Positions 1-9,549 of a stretch of DNA of 59,444 bases are shown here, one piece after another. Source of the stretch: Phaeoceros laevis. Its lineage: Eukaryota > Anthocerotophyta > Anthocerotopsida > Notothyladales. Below the pieces are notes generated by a model. The model saw only the letters and a program-made list of their open reading frames with translations. It was not told where the DNA came from and did not search any database. Positions within the stretch are counted from its first letter, which is position 1, and every line of letters starts with the position of its first letter. Location of the stretch: contig JBNGIQ010008575.1 in assembly GCA_049999765.1 (NCBI GenBank), forward strand, positions 1 through 59,444, read 5' to 3'. The position numbers and the translations under genes are program-made.

Positions 1-166
1 TCCTGGCTCGCGCCTTCACCTTGCACCCGCGCCCTGTGCGCCTGGCTAGCTTGCGCCTCTTGCGCCTAGCTCACGCAGCCAGCTGCCTTCCTCTCACGCG
101 GCCATAGCCACAAACCCTCGCCGCCATAGCCGCCATGGTCGCCGGCCCTCACCTGCTCTGATACCA

Positions 167-273
167 TGTCAAAATGGGGGGTTAGGGCTTCCGAGCCCTA
201 GCACTCTTTATATATGATTGAATAAACACACTTAGCATAACTCACCCTTAGAAGGGGAGCTTGATTTCTAACA
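167..273 (-). mobile_element. Short LTR end with methionine-tRNA primer site (TRIM/copia-like)
   Basis: Seen: positions 155-166 read, on the minus strand, TGGTATCAGAGC, the classic primer-binding site complementary to the 3' end of plant initiator methionine tRNA. Immediately beside it begins a segment with TGTCA at 167 and ACA at 271-273, the TG...CA ends expected of an LTR. The LTR would be only about 107 bp, in the range of TRIM or small copia elements. The internal part, 1-154, is GC-rich and on the minus strand starts an ATG with repeated GCGGCTATG-type codons, resembling the sequence at 52740-52960. The second LTR is outside the window or lost, so the element type is inferred. Confidence 0.5.
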
Positions 274-845
274 TGCGTATGATATGGGGGCTGGTTATCG
301 AGAGAGGCTGGGTATGCAGGACAATCGGATAGCAGGTGATGGGCCCCCTCTACCTGCCAACACGTGTAACTTAAACTCTATGATGAACTCCAATAACAAG
401 CTACATGAAGCCTTGAGTTTGCTCTTTCATTTTCTAAAGCACCTGCACGGCCCTAACACCCGCACGGCCTTTTCATGCGAGGCCGCTTTAACCCGCGCGG
501 CCGCTTTAACCCGCGAGGCCTTTTCACCCGTGCGGCTGCTTTAACCCGCGAGGCCTTTTCACCCGCACGCACAAAGCATGTGATCTCTTTGTAGCTCTCC
601 ATAGTGCATTGAAGGTAGTTGTGGGGTCACCCCTTAGGCATACATGTTATTCACTCGATATTAATCTATCTATCTCTTTGTAGTGTGGTCTTTAAACCAA
701 GCACAAGAAATAGACACACCACCTCCGCAATGTCCCGTTCAAACCCACAAAGCAACTCTATTCAATGATAACGGCAAACCGACCATATTGTCCCCACTCA
801 TATCTTACATCTAATTTTTTAGGGTATAAGATATCTTCGTTGTAC

Positions 846-1180
846 TTTTTTTTTTGGCGAATTATTTGTTGCTGTGAGGCTACTATCCTACTTGGGGGTT
901 GGACACGTCCAACCCATTGCCCTTGTTGCTATGCTAACACAATTTCGCAAACACTCGTTGCAGACCCTTTGAGCACGGGCTTGAAGCTTTCCAAGGAAAG
1001 CTCACAAGGTGAGACTTTTAAGCCCTCACCCCACCGCACCTCCGGAATGAATCCGTGCCTCCGTGCCGCGAGAATTTGTGGGCCCTGCAGATGTGACCCT
1101 TTGGGTCCTTGCGTGGATCGAACCCACGATCTCCCAATTGGGAGGCCTAGGCTTTTACCACTAGGCTATGTCCTTGGGGA
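846..1180 (-). mobile_element. tRNA-derived SINE, minus strand
   Basis: Seen: reading the minus strand from 1180, a tRNA-like head carries an A-box-like stretch (TAGCCTAGTGGTA) and a B-box (GGTTCGATCC) inside a perfect five-base-pair T-arm (CGTGG/CCACG). The acceptor stem does not pair, so it is not a functional tRNA. The body runs to a T10 run on the plus strand at 846-855, the A-tail on the minus strand. No convincing target-site duplication was found. Head, unrelated body and A-tail fit a SINE. Confidence 0.55.
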
Positions 1181-1193
1181 CATCGTATTTTAT

Positions 1194-1908
1194 TAGGAGG
1201 ACTCAGATATGACCCGTCCAAGCTGGACGGGTTGTCCGTCAGAGCCCTCTGACGGACAACTCGTCAGCGGCCCACGGGCACCAAAAGAGGTGCTCGTCAG
1301 CTTGGCCGTGGCCAACTCCAAGTGCGCCGTGGCCTGCGGCGTTTTTAAAATATAAAGTCACTAGTGTAGAGCCCGTCGACATCGACGGCAATCACCCGTC
1401 CCTCCACCCATCCTAAGTTAGAGATATAAACAATTTAAACCACTACTCTCCATGTAATGGAGTAGGCCATGTGGTTGGGTTCTTCCAGTGGGAAGGGCAG
1501 GTTTGGTGTTCAACTCCCAGGATTGTCATTATTTTACCCCGCGGTCGCGCTCCCTCTCACGCCAGCGTGGTCGCGCTCCCTCTCGCGCCCCTGCGCTTCG
1601 CTCGCGCACTCACGGAAGGTGAGAGCATGTCACGGACAAACGCACAAACACATCGCTCTTACAACACATAGAGAGAGCATGTCACGCACACACACACACA
1701 CACTCTCTCTCTCATTAAATTTTTATAATATAATATAAAACCCTAAACTACAAAGTTAAAACCCAAAATCCACCAATGCCAAGTTGGTCGTCGGGAGGGA
1801 CACGACGGGGCCTTTCAATTATGACGCGAAAAAAATTGACGGGACAACCCGCCGCACGATCACGGCCAACTTGGCCAAGTCCTGACGGGTCATATGTAAG
1901 TCCCCCTA
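1194..1908. mobile_element. MITE-like element with imperfect terminal inverted repeats
   Basis: Seen: the left end (from 1194, TAGGAGGACTCAGATATGAC) and the reverse complement of the right end (from 1908, TAGGGGGACTTACATATGAC) match over about 25 bp with four differences, both continuing into CCGTC. Just inside the left end lies a perfect 13-bp hairpin, TTGTCCGTCAGAG at 1232-1244 paired with 1247-1259. The interior has a tRNA-like stretch near 1455-1530 and a CA/CT microsatellite at 1686-1714. No transposase ORF is visible. A target-site duplication is not clear (TTA against TAT), so superfamily is unassigned. Confidence 0.45.
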
Positions 1909-2671
1909 TTGTTGTTCAAGGTCTCTTCAGGTCCCGTGGTTGAAGGGAATGGAAAAGTAGACAATGTTATGTTGGAAGTATGAAGTTTGTTGAAAATAGC
2001 AAATCAGTCGAACATAGGGTATATCACAAGTCAAGCAGACCCTTGATTACGCTTAAGGCCAACAAGTCCTTGTTTCCCAGCAGTTTGTCATTGAGTTAAT
2101 CAGGCTTAAGCCGCCTAACCCTCCCAGAGCTCGCGTGCGTCAGTGCCACAATGTGCAAACACGGTCGAAAGCAAAGATCGAGCTTTGCACAATGGAGATA
2201 TGGTTATCTAGGGAACTGGTGTCTAGGGAGGTGTTGTTGGTCACGCCCAGCATCCAAACTTTCAACTCCCGCTAAAGAATGTGAACCGTAAATGGCATGC
2301 CAGCTGCCAGACTCCAGAAAGTTTATCTATCTTGACTGATTCGGATCAGCCCAGACAACAACACGCTTCCAGGGTCAGCCAGAACCCCGTGAAAACAAAT
2401 ACCTGCTGTAACCCCATTCTAACCACAGATTTGAGCTCTCAAGGACCCTGCCGGAATCACCTTCAAGCTCAAATGCTAAGCTTAAACAACACGCTCAGCA
2501 GCTGGGATGGTCATCTTGGTGGATCTTATGTACATTTTTACACTCAAACGACTCAATTCATGTCAAGAAAAAATGATGCAACACTGTATACGCCCACCAC
2601 TTTTGTTCCTGAACAGCAAACTGGAAACGCTCTGTACATCTTAACACGTCGTAATGCTTCTTGGAAGGCAA

Positions 2672-3856
2672 TTAGATGCTCTCACTGAACTGCATCTCCT
2701 GCAAAACAGACCACGGACAGATCGGGACCAAATCAAAACACGGAGGGCAATGCACAGCGTTAGTCAAAAAGAGCTATGAAAAATGGGGCTGCCATATGAA
2801 TGAAAGTTGAAAATTCCATGAATATCCTCACGAGAAGTAATGGTGAGATCGCAGATACCTTTCCACACACAGGACAGTGCTTGCTCCTTTCTTGCCACTC
2901 AAATATACAGCTCAGATGAAAATGATGTCCACAGGAAGTAGGTATTTTTGGATTTTCTGTGCTGTACCCTGCACAACATAGGCCAAAAGGGAAAATGGGC
3001 TGAATAGACGTCATACACACACTCCACCCTTGATGTAACGAAGACTTGGTCTGCAACATCCATCTAACATGGGAAAATGAGCAAGACACCGACCATCCAG
3101 GCATGTTGGACATATCTCTTCTTCGTCAGCTAGTGACTGAAAGGACTCCACCTTCCCAATGCTCTTGGATGACGGTCGCTTATCAGGTGAATCTGGCCTG
3201 TACCCCTGGGACTGGTCCTCATAGTCCGAACCATTTCTTCTTTGCAGTATGGTTAATGCCTCACCTGGCGCATCACCACTCCTACGTAAGGGTTCGGTTT
3301 CACTCCCATGCTGATAGCTCATCGAGCTTTTATCACGTCGAGAAACCAACCCATCCCGAGGTCGAAGATAGCGTGGATCTGCGTCATACGGCAACGGTCT
3401 TGGAGGAGCACGGAATGTGTCTGGCAAAGAACTGTCCAAAGATGTTGCACCTAAGAGTCCTGCTGAAGCAGAACTCGAAACAATCTGAATAGGAGCTGAC
3501 GTATCCCTTCGCTCTGCTGTCTCGAAGATAGCTGCATACTGCCGCCACAGACACAAGTTGAAGATGTCAGGTTAAAGGCTCCTTATGTCAGCTCACAGTG
3601 TGCCTGCCCGAGGCAATCCGTCCGACAGAGCAGATCCACTGAACTACCCAAAGCGAAAGAAGATGTCGAGTCCTCCGGTGCAAATTGCAAGCCACTCCAA
3701 CAACCTTTTGAATGACACCTTCCGAAAGCTTACCAGTCTGAGAAACCAGCGCACGCAACACCGCAGGCACAAGCAGTTCTGATAGAGACACCCATTTGGG
3801 TAGCCGGTGTACTCCTCGACTTCTTCAGGTGAAGGGCAGCAGCACAACGCTCCCAT
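2672..3856 (-). CDS. RING-H2 E3 ubiquitin-protein ligase, At3g02290-like, four exons
   Basis: Four exons on the minus strand rebuild a 234-residue protein: 3856-3734, 3538-3094, 2968-2859 and 2698-2672. All introns have GT/AG ends and the phases agree. The protein starts MGALCCCP: Gly2 followed by Cys5-7 suggests N-myristoylation and S-acylation, so a membrane-anchored ligase is likely. The conserved block YQNCLCLRCC follows, then a Ser/Pro-rich middle with RPLPYDADPRY, and a C-terminal RING-H2 whose ligands are CPTC, then C-G-H-H-F-H-L-S-C, then CPVC. The last exon codes only EMQFSESI. Length and layout match Arabidopsis At3g02290 (about 231 residues). The RING would recruit an E2 and transfer ubiquitin; substrates are unknown. 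It appears intact. Confidence 0.9.
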
Positions 3857-4149
3857 GCCGATGTCACAGCGCGTAAGAACAACTAACAGTGAAGTGTGTT
3901 GCATCGAGCAGGGCGAGTCCCTGCGAGCCCCGCACAATTCATGCCGAATACCGGCCCAGCTGGAGCGGCCCGGCATGGGTGTCGCAACCATTGGATGGCA
4001 CACTTCCCCCCATGCCCTCCGAGCCCCAGCGGTCGTCGAAATTGTAATGAAATTTTGAGGTTCGTAAACAGAAACACGAGCATGCACGGACTAGTAAAGA
4101 CAAACCGGAGAAACCAAAGTCACGTGATAGTGCTTAATAATGCTTAATA

Positions 4150-4198
4150 TTGCTTGATATGCTTGATATGCTTGATATGCTTGATATGCTTGCTTGCT
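4150..4198. repeat. Tandem repeat of a 9-bp unit (TTGATATGC)
   Basis: Four consecutive TTGATATGC units are seen at about 4153-4190, preceded by related TGCTTAATAT units and followed by TTGC repeats. It lies about 290 bp upstream of the E3 ligase start codon and just before the 5S-like segment. No function is evident. Confidence 0.8.
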
Positions 4199-4210
4199 TT
4201 TGGCCCTTTC

Positions 4211-4295
4211 GGGGGTCACTACACCAAGTGCGTTGAGAACTTTGGAGTTCAGGGCCCAAGGGTCGGATCACCACTCGGATGGGTGACCTCTGCTT
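4211..4295 (+). repeat. 5S rRNA-like segment (possible SINE3-type head or 5S relic)
   Basis: Seen: AGAACTTTGGAGTTCAG at 4237-4253 and GGATGGGTGACCTC at 4277-4290 line up, with similar spacing, with the A-box/intermediate element and C-box of the plant 5S rRNA internal promoter (AGAACTCCGCAGTTAAG and GGATGGGTGACCTC). The region from TACACCAAG at 4220 resembles the 5' part of 5S. The rest is too diverged to be a working 5S gene. It may be a 5S-derived SINE head or a stray 5S pseudogene. Confidence 0.55.
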
Positions 4296-4383
4296 CTCTC
4301 AAGTTATGTTTCTGGTTGTCAGAGTGTGAGAATGTTGCCATTGTGTAACATTGGTGCGTGTAAGTTAACCACTACACGGGATA

Positions 4384-4801
4384 TGTCATGCGGTGTGAAT
4401 GCAGGTAGTTAAGAGTAGGGTTATATAGTGGTGGCCATATAAAGGCACTCAGCCCAGTGTGAAGAGGGCTGAATGTAAGCGTGTATTTGCTTGGCTTATA
4501 TTAGAACACCTCGATGCGCGCTATTGTTAGTAGGGAGCGCGCTATTGTTAGTCGCGCGCCAAGGAAGCATTCAAGGCGCGCGGAGTTCCTGGGAGAGGCG
4601 AGATTCTGAGAAGGCGTAGCGGCGTAGCGGGGAGTGCACCACCGATACAAGGTAGGGCAAGCCGCCAGGGACAGCTGAATTGTCAGCTGTTCCTGCAATA
4701 GGGTTGTTGTGTGTGTGACTGGCAGAGGCCAGCTGAATTCCAAGGATATGATTGCCGTCAAGCAAGTGTGATCATGAGTGCTGAGAATGTGGTGTTTTGG
4801 T
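4384..4801 (+). repeat. 5' LTR, probably truncated at its left end
   Basis: This stretch matches 11835-12253 almost base for base, beginning at TGTCATGCGG and ending at TGTTTTGGT. It contains a TATATAG/TATAAAGG region (about 4422-4444) suitable as a core promoter, and direct repeats of GCGCGCTATTGTTAGT. The 3' copy appears to extend 110-125 bp further left, up to a polypurine tract, so the 5' copy seems to have lost its start, next to the 5S-like segment. Confidence 0.85.
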
Positions 4802-5089
4802 GATTGATTTACACAGCTGACAATTCCTGGTTGAGAGCATCAACAAGGAGGAAGGGCATAGCGATATGGCGGGAGGCAGCAGGCCTGAGAAGGGCGGGTA
4901 CGAGCATGACACCCAAGGGGAGGTCAAAGAAGCGTTGTGCAGGTGCTGTGGCTGCTGCGCATGTAGTTTGCGATGTTTGAGTGCATGCTTGATGACTTAA
5001 CGAAGCGTTGTAGCTAGGCAGCTAGGCAAGCTGACAGTGTGAGACAGAGAGCTAGGTGTGCCCACAGAAGCAGAGGGCAGGCTGTGCTG

Positions 5090-6238
5090 ATGGAGGGGTT
5101 AGGCCGCTACCAGTTTGGTCGGATGACGCTGGCAGAGCTCTCCGACAGAATAGGCATGACGGTGGAGGCCATGTGGGCGACGTTGTGGGAAGAAGCCGTA
5201 GACAAAATGTTGTGGATTGGAGCACATTTGGCTGCAGGCAGAAATTTGAAAGACTTGAACTCTGTCGTGCAGCAGCCTCAGGTGTGAAGGGTGTTAGGCT
5301 TGGCGCGCATGGTGTCGGAAGGTGAAGGTTCAGACTCGGAGGAGCCATTTACGCCAAGTGGTGGTGAAGCAGTTGAAGAGTAAGAGTGGGAGCCGCCAGC
5401 GGTTGTGTGGAAGAGGACCGAAAGAAGTGTGGGGCTCGCTCACGAAACAGTCAGACAACCATCCTTTGAAGAGACAAGTAAGGAAGCAAACTTCGTCTCG
5501 GATTTTGGCATGGACGCATCACGAAAGGATGAGGTTTTTACAGGGAAGCACGCAACGCTTTCCCTGCTAGAGTTTGAAGACAGATTCTTGGCCAGCATGG
5601 CAGAGATTGAGTTGAAGACTGAAAAATTTCCTCATGAGTTTGCAATCCTACAGATGTCGAGGTTTCTGGGGGGAGAAGCTGCTAAGATCTACCGCAAGTA
5701 CAGGCCTATGGTCATGGAGGGTGAGACCAAGGCAAGCTTGTCGCTTGTCAAGGAGGAGGGTGGAGCCTCAGGATCCAAAGGAGGCAAAAGCAAGAAGCTG
5801 TTGGTGGAGGTCATGTTTGAAATCCTGCGCGCTGAATTTCCAACGCACACTCAAGAGAAGATGGAGGCGATTACTTGGTTTACGTTCAAGCCTAGAGAAA
5901 GTCTAAGGTCAGCCTACCTTAGGCTAGAACAGCTGATGGAGGATACTGGGCTCAGAAATCCTAGGGACGCTGCGGAGGATTTCTTGGGCGCCATGCCTTA
6001 CAAGCAACGGATTAAGGTAGCTGATGCAGTACATCTAACGTATGGTAAGATGTACACCTTGGAGCAGGTATATGAGATTGCAGACCGCATCATTCCAGCA
6101 GATGCGTATTCAAATGCGTACTACGAGAGAAGGAATCACGGCATCAGATCTGGACATCCTGCAGCAGGACAGATGAAAGTGTTGATTGACACTTGGGCAG
6201 AGCCTGTGCTGCTAGGCAAAAGGGTAAGATGGCATTAG
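5090..6238 (+). pseudogene. Gag and start of protease of the methyltransferase retrotransposon
   Basis: One reading frame runs from ATG 5090 (MEGLGRYQFG) to the stop at 6236, broken by TGA at 5285-5287 and TAA at 5381-5383. The central part (about 5560-6110) is an alpha-helical Gag capsid-like region with FEDRFLASM, FLGGEAAKIY and EAITWFTFKPRESLRSAYL. No CCHC zinc knuckle is seen. Near the end LIDTWAEPVLLG (from about 6182) corresponds to the aspartic protease motif DTGAEPVLLG, with Trp in place of Gly, which would disable the catalytic loop. The frame then closes, and the rest of the protease continues in the -1 frame (6193 on), so a one-base break lies inside the protease. Confidence 0.8.
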
Positions 6239-7871
6239 GGTTATACGGATCCAAGCTCGAAGATAGCATGGTGAAGCTAGCCACCTCAGCAGGAACTAAG
6301 GAAAATGTGCTTGGAGTGACCAAGCAGCCGGTGCGAATAGTGCTGAACCCGCATCGTGACGATGAGTGTGTGGTGATGGTTCGATGTTTGGTCTCCGATG
6401 CAGAGAACTACGACGTGTTGTTGGGGTCTAATGCAACCTATGGACCAATACTTGGGGTGGATCCGCATCAAGAAGTGGCATTTTACAGGCCAGGATACAT
6501 GAGTGGAGAGTATGAGGTTTGCACCATGCCATTAGATCTTCACCGTCGGCAGTTGAAAAGCAGCATAATGGCACATGTGGAGACGCTGGAGGAAGTGTTT
6601 GCCAGTGCTCAATTAGTGCAAGTGCATGAACGCAGTGTGAAGAAAGGTGACATGTTGGAGCGTTTTGCAGAGGCTGCAGAACGCTGGGTAGAAGAGTCTG
6701 CAACCCAAACAAGTGATGCTGAGCAAGCAGAGCATGCAGGACACATGGTGATGATGGTGGAGTCCATGACCGCTGTGTCGGAAGAAGGGGACAGGGCATA
6801 TGCACCAGAAGAGTGCATGACACCTGCAGTTGTAGAGGTGAAGGAAAACGGAAAGGTAAACACGAAGGAAATAACATGGATACCGCCTGAAGATGGAGCG
6901 GTGGTGATGGAAGTATTTGCGGGCATCAGCAGCGGTTTGGAAGCATTGTTGAAGGCTGGTGTCAAGGTAAAAAAATATGTCTATTGTGATTGTAACTGGA
7001 ATGCACAAGTGGCAGCCAGGGAGCGGGTGAACCAGTTTCATGTCAAGTATCCAAAACTGTTGCCTGCAAGTGCTGTGCGAGGGTTTCAAGCATCGGTGCC
7101 TAATGACATCAGATTGCTGGGGCAAGCGCACTTGGAAGCTTTGGGAATGGATATCGATATCCTGATGGCGGGATGGGAGTGTCAAGGACTCTCGAGTGCA
7201 GGAAAGGGTGCAGGATTACAAGACAAACACAGCATGCTATTCACAGAGCTTGTGAGGGTGCTAAGGTTAGTGCAAAAGCAAAAGCGGCCATGCTAGCATA
7301 TCATCGAAAATGTGACAGCATGTTTCGACCGTCGGGAGCAATTGCGCAAGGATTACCAAGAAGTGAAGAGCTGGTTGGGGCTTGAGGTGATGTTGGATGC
7401 GATACAATTCGGCTCTGTGGTGCATCGATTGCGAAGTTTTTGGACAAATGGAGTGAATGCGTTGGCTTTGCGGCAATATAGAAGCAACACAACTGGAGTA
7501 AGGGTGACTTTGCCCAGGTGATGGAAGCAGGGAGAAAAGTGCAACCTGTGAAACGTGATGATAGACTGCCCTTCTTTCCAGCAAATCGGGCAGGACAAGC
7601 GCGAGCTGCTTGGCCTACATTCATGGCGGTGGCGAGGTCATATGCCTTTCGTAATGGTGGCACTAGGACAGTGGTGAATGAAACACCGCAGGAGGTTGGC
7701 GAGCCCACAGCTAATGAGCGAGAGGTGGCTATGGGGTTTGCAAGAGGCACCACCAGAGTGGCTGGAATCAGTGAACAGAACAGGTGTAAATTATTGGGAA
7801 GAGCTTTTGATCTCAATACGATGCACTGGTTAGTCAAAACTGTGAGTGAACACCAGTTGGAAAAGCAGTAG
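6193..7871 (+). pseudogene. Protease remainder plus DNMT3-like C5-cytosine DNA methyltransferase domain of pol
   Basis: The frame 6193-7296 begins with the rest of the protease (MALGLYGSKLEDS, YDVLLGSNATYGP), then an acidic linker, then methyltransferase motif I, VVMEVFAGISSGLEALL (about 6901-6951), and motif IV, MAGWECQGLSSAGKG, with the catalytic Cys codon TGT at 7180-7182. A TAG at 7294-7296 interrupts the frame. In the same frame follow motif VI, IIENV (about 7300), and motif VIII, DAIQFGSVVHRLRSFWTN (about 7396-7449). After a one-base shift near 7480 the 7518-7871 frame gives EVGEPTANEREVAMGF and LLGRAFDLNTMHWLV, corresponding to motifs IX-X. The I-IV-VI-VIII-X order and HRxRxFW resemble DNMT3 rather than the rearranged DRM. 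The enzyme would transfer a methyl group from S-adenosylmethionine to C5 of cytosine. It is inactive in this copy. Confidence 0.88.
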
Positions 7872-9480
7872 AGAGTGCAGTGGTGGTCGCAGGAAGAGGA
7901 GTGTCATGCTGCGGGCATCGAAGTGCTTGTGCGGCAAGAAGCTGATTCAACATAGTCTAAATGCGGCAATTCCATGGGTGATTGCATGCCTGCGGTGCGG
8001 GGTCATGACCACAGACTTGTTCCACGCCCAGGTAAAGCAGTGGAACCGTTTCAGTGGAATGTGAATAGTGAATTGGAGGAAGCAGATCAGAAGGCTTTGG
8101 CAGCAGTATTGCACGCGTACAGGCATGTCTTCGCATTTACCATGTCAGAGTTGGGCCAATACAGCAAGCGCAAGTTTGCGTTGGACAATCTAAGGACCAC
8201 TGAACCCATTTTTTGAAGGAGACACAGGTTGAGCAAGGCAGAATGGGATATTGTGGAGGAAAGATGTCAAGAATTGTTGCAGGCAGGGCTCATCAGAAAA
8301 TCTACATCTCAGTATGCGGCAGCTATAGTGCTTCCACCTAAGAAAGATGCAGAAGGCAACTGGACATAGAAACGCATGTGTGGGGATTATAGGCCACTTA
8401 ATGCGGCGACACCTCAAATGATGTACCCCATGCCCACGCCTGATGAGATTTTCGATGCCATAGGCAAGGCAAGATTTTTCACCATTCTAGACATGCGGCA
8501 AGGTTTTAATCAGGTGCTGATTGAGGAGAAGGATAAGCCCAAAACCATTTTGGAGCAGAGACTGTTTGTGGGAATGGGAAAGCATGCCGATTGGCATGAA
8601 GAATTCATCCATATATTTCCAACAGATCATGGATACTAAACTCTCGGATATGCCATTTGCCAAATGTTATATCGATGATGTGATCATCTTTAGTGACACC
8701 ATAGAAGAGCATGTGCAACACCTGGAGACGGTGTTCAAGAAATTCGAGCAGTGTTGGCCTGAAGGCACACCCGAAGAACTGCAAGGTTGGATATCAGCAA
8801 ATAGACTATCTTGGACATTTGCTGGTGCCCAACGGAGTGAAACCACAGCTGGCCAAGATTACTGCAATCAATGGCATGCCAAGGCCGGTGGTTGTGGCAG
8901 CATTGCGTTCTTTCTTAGGCTTGGTCAACTATTATCGCAAATTCTGCAAAGATCTAAGCTGGGTTTGTAAACCGCTGTATGAACTGTTGAAGAAAGATGC
9001 AGATTGGGACTGGGGACAGGAACAGGAGCTAGCATGGAAGGAGCTCAAACAACAGAGTATCCGGTGTTGGCCAGACCGGATTTTAGCAAAAAGTTCACGC
9101 TATACACTGACTGGCCCATGACTGGCATAGGGGCAGTGCTTGCTCAAGTCAATGAACAAGATGATGAGCGAGTGATAGCCTATGCTAGTAGGTCGAACAA
9201 TGAAGCCGAGAGTAATTATTCCTCGTATGAAGGGGAATGCCTTGCGGCAGTATGGGCAGTGCTGCATTTTCGACCGCATGTGTACAGCCGTGAGTTCCAG
9301 CTTGTCACAAATCACCAGCCGTTGCATTGGCTGATGACCAATGCAAAACTCACGGGAAAGCTTGCACGATGGGCGTTGTTGCTTTCAGAACATGAAATGC
9401 AGATTGTGCATAGAGCGGGTAGAGTGCATAGCAACGCAGACGGGTTATCCAGGAATCCAATACCTATGCAGACAGATCAA
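7872..9480 (+). pseudogene. Reverse transcriptase and RNase H of the methyltransferase retrotransposon
   Basis: The frame of the methyltransferase tail continues past TAG stops at 7869 and about 7953 into VEPFQWNVNSELEEADQKAL, then LLQAGLIRKSTSQYAAAIV, a TAG at 8368-8370, and CGDYRPLNAATPQMMYPMPT. FTILDMRQGFNQV and the catalytic CYIDDVIIFS (near 8665) identify the reverse transcriptase; frame changes fall near 8560, 8750 and 9000. RNase H follows: FTLYTDWPMTGIGAVLAQV, IAYASRSNNEAESNYSSYEG, LVTNHQPLHWLM, ending RAGRVHSNADGLSRNP. Two RNase H sites look altered (TDW for TDA, TNHQPL for TDHQPL). The direct frame link to the methyltransferase shows that it was part of one polyprotein. Confidence 0.9.
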
Positions 9481-9549
9481 ACCTCAGCTCGCCAGGACTA
9501 TGGCTCTGAGCACTTGAGGCCCAGCGCATGTTTGGCATTTTTGGCGGCT

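Noticed and set aside
1101-1175. A functional tRNA gene
   Set aside because: The T-arm is good but the acceptor stem does not pair and the anticodon arm is irregular, so it is a SINE head.
6286-7185. Minus-strand frames of 60-190 codons opposite the methyltransferase
   Set aside because: They mirror the coding strand of pol and encode His/Leu-rich sequence without any motif.
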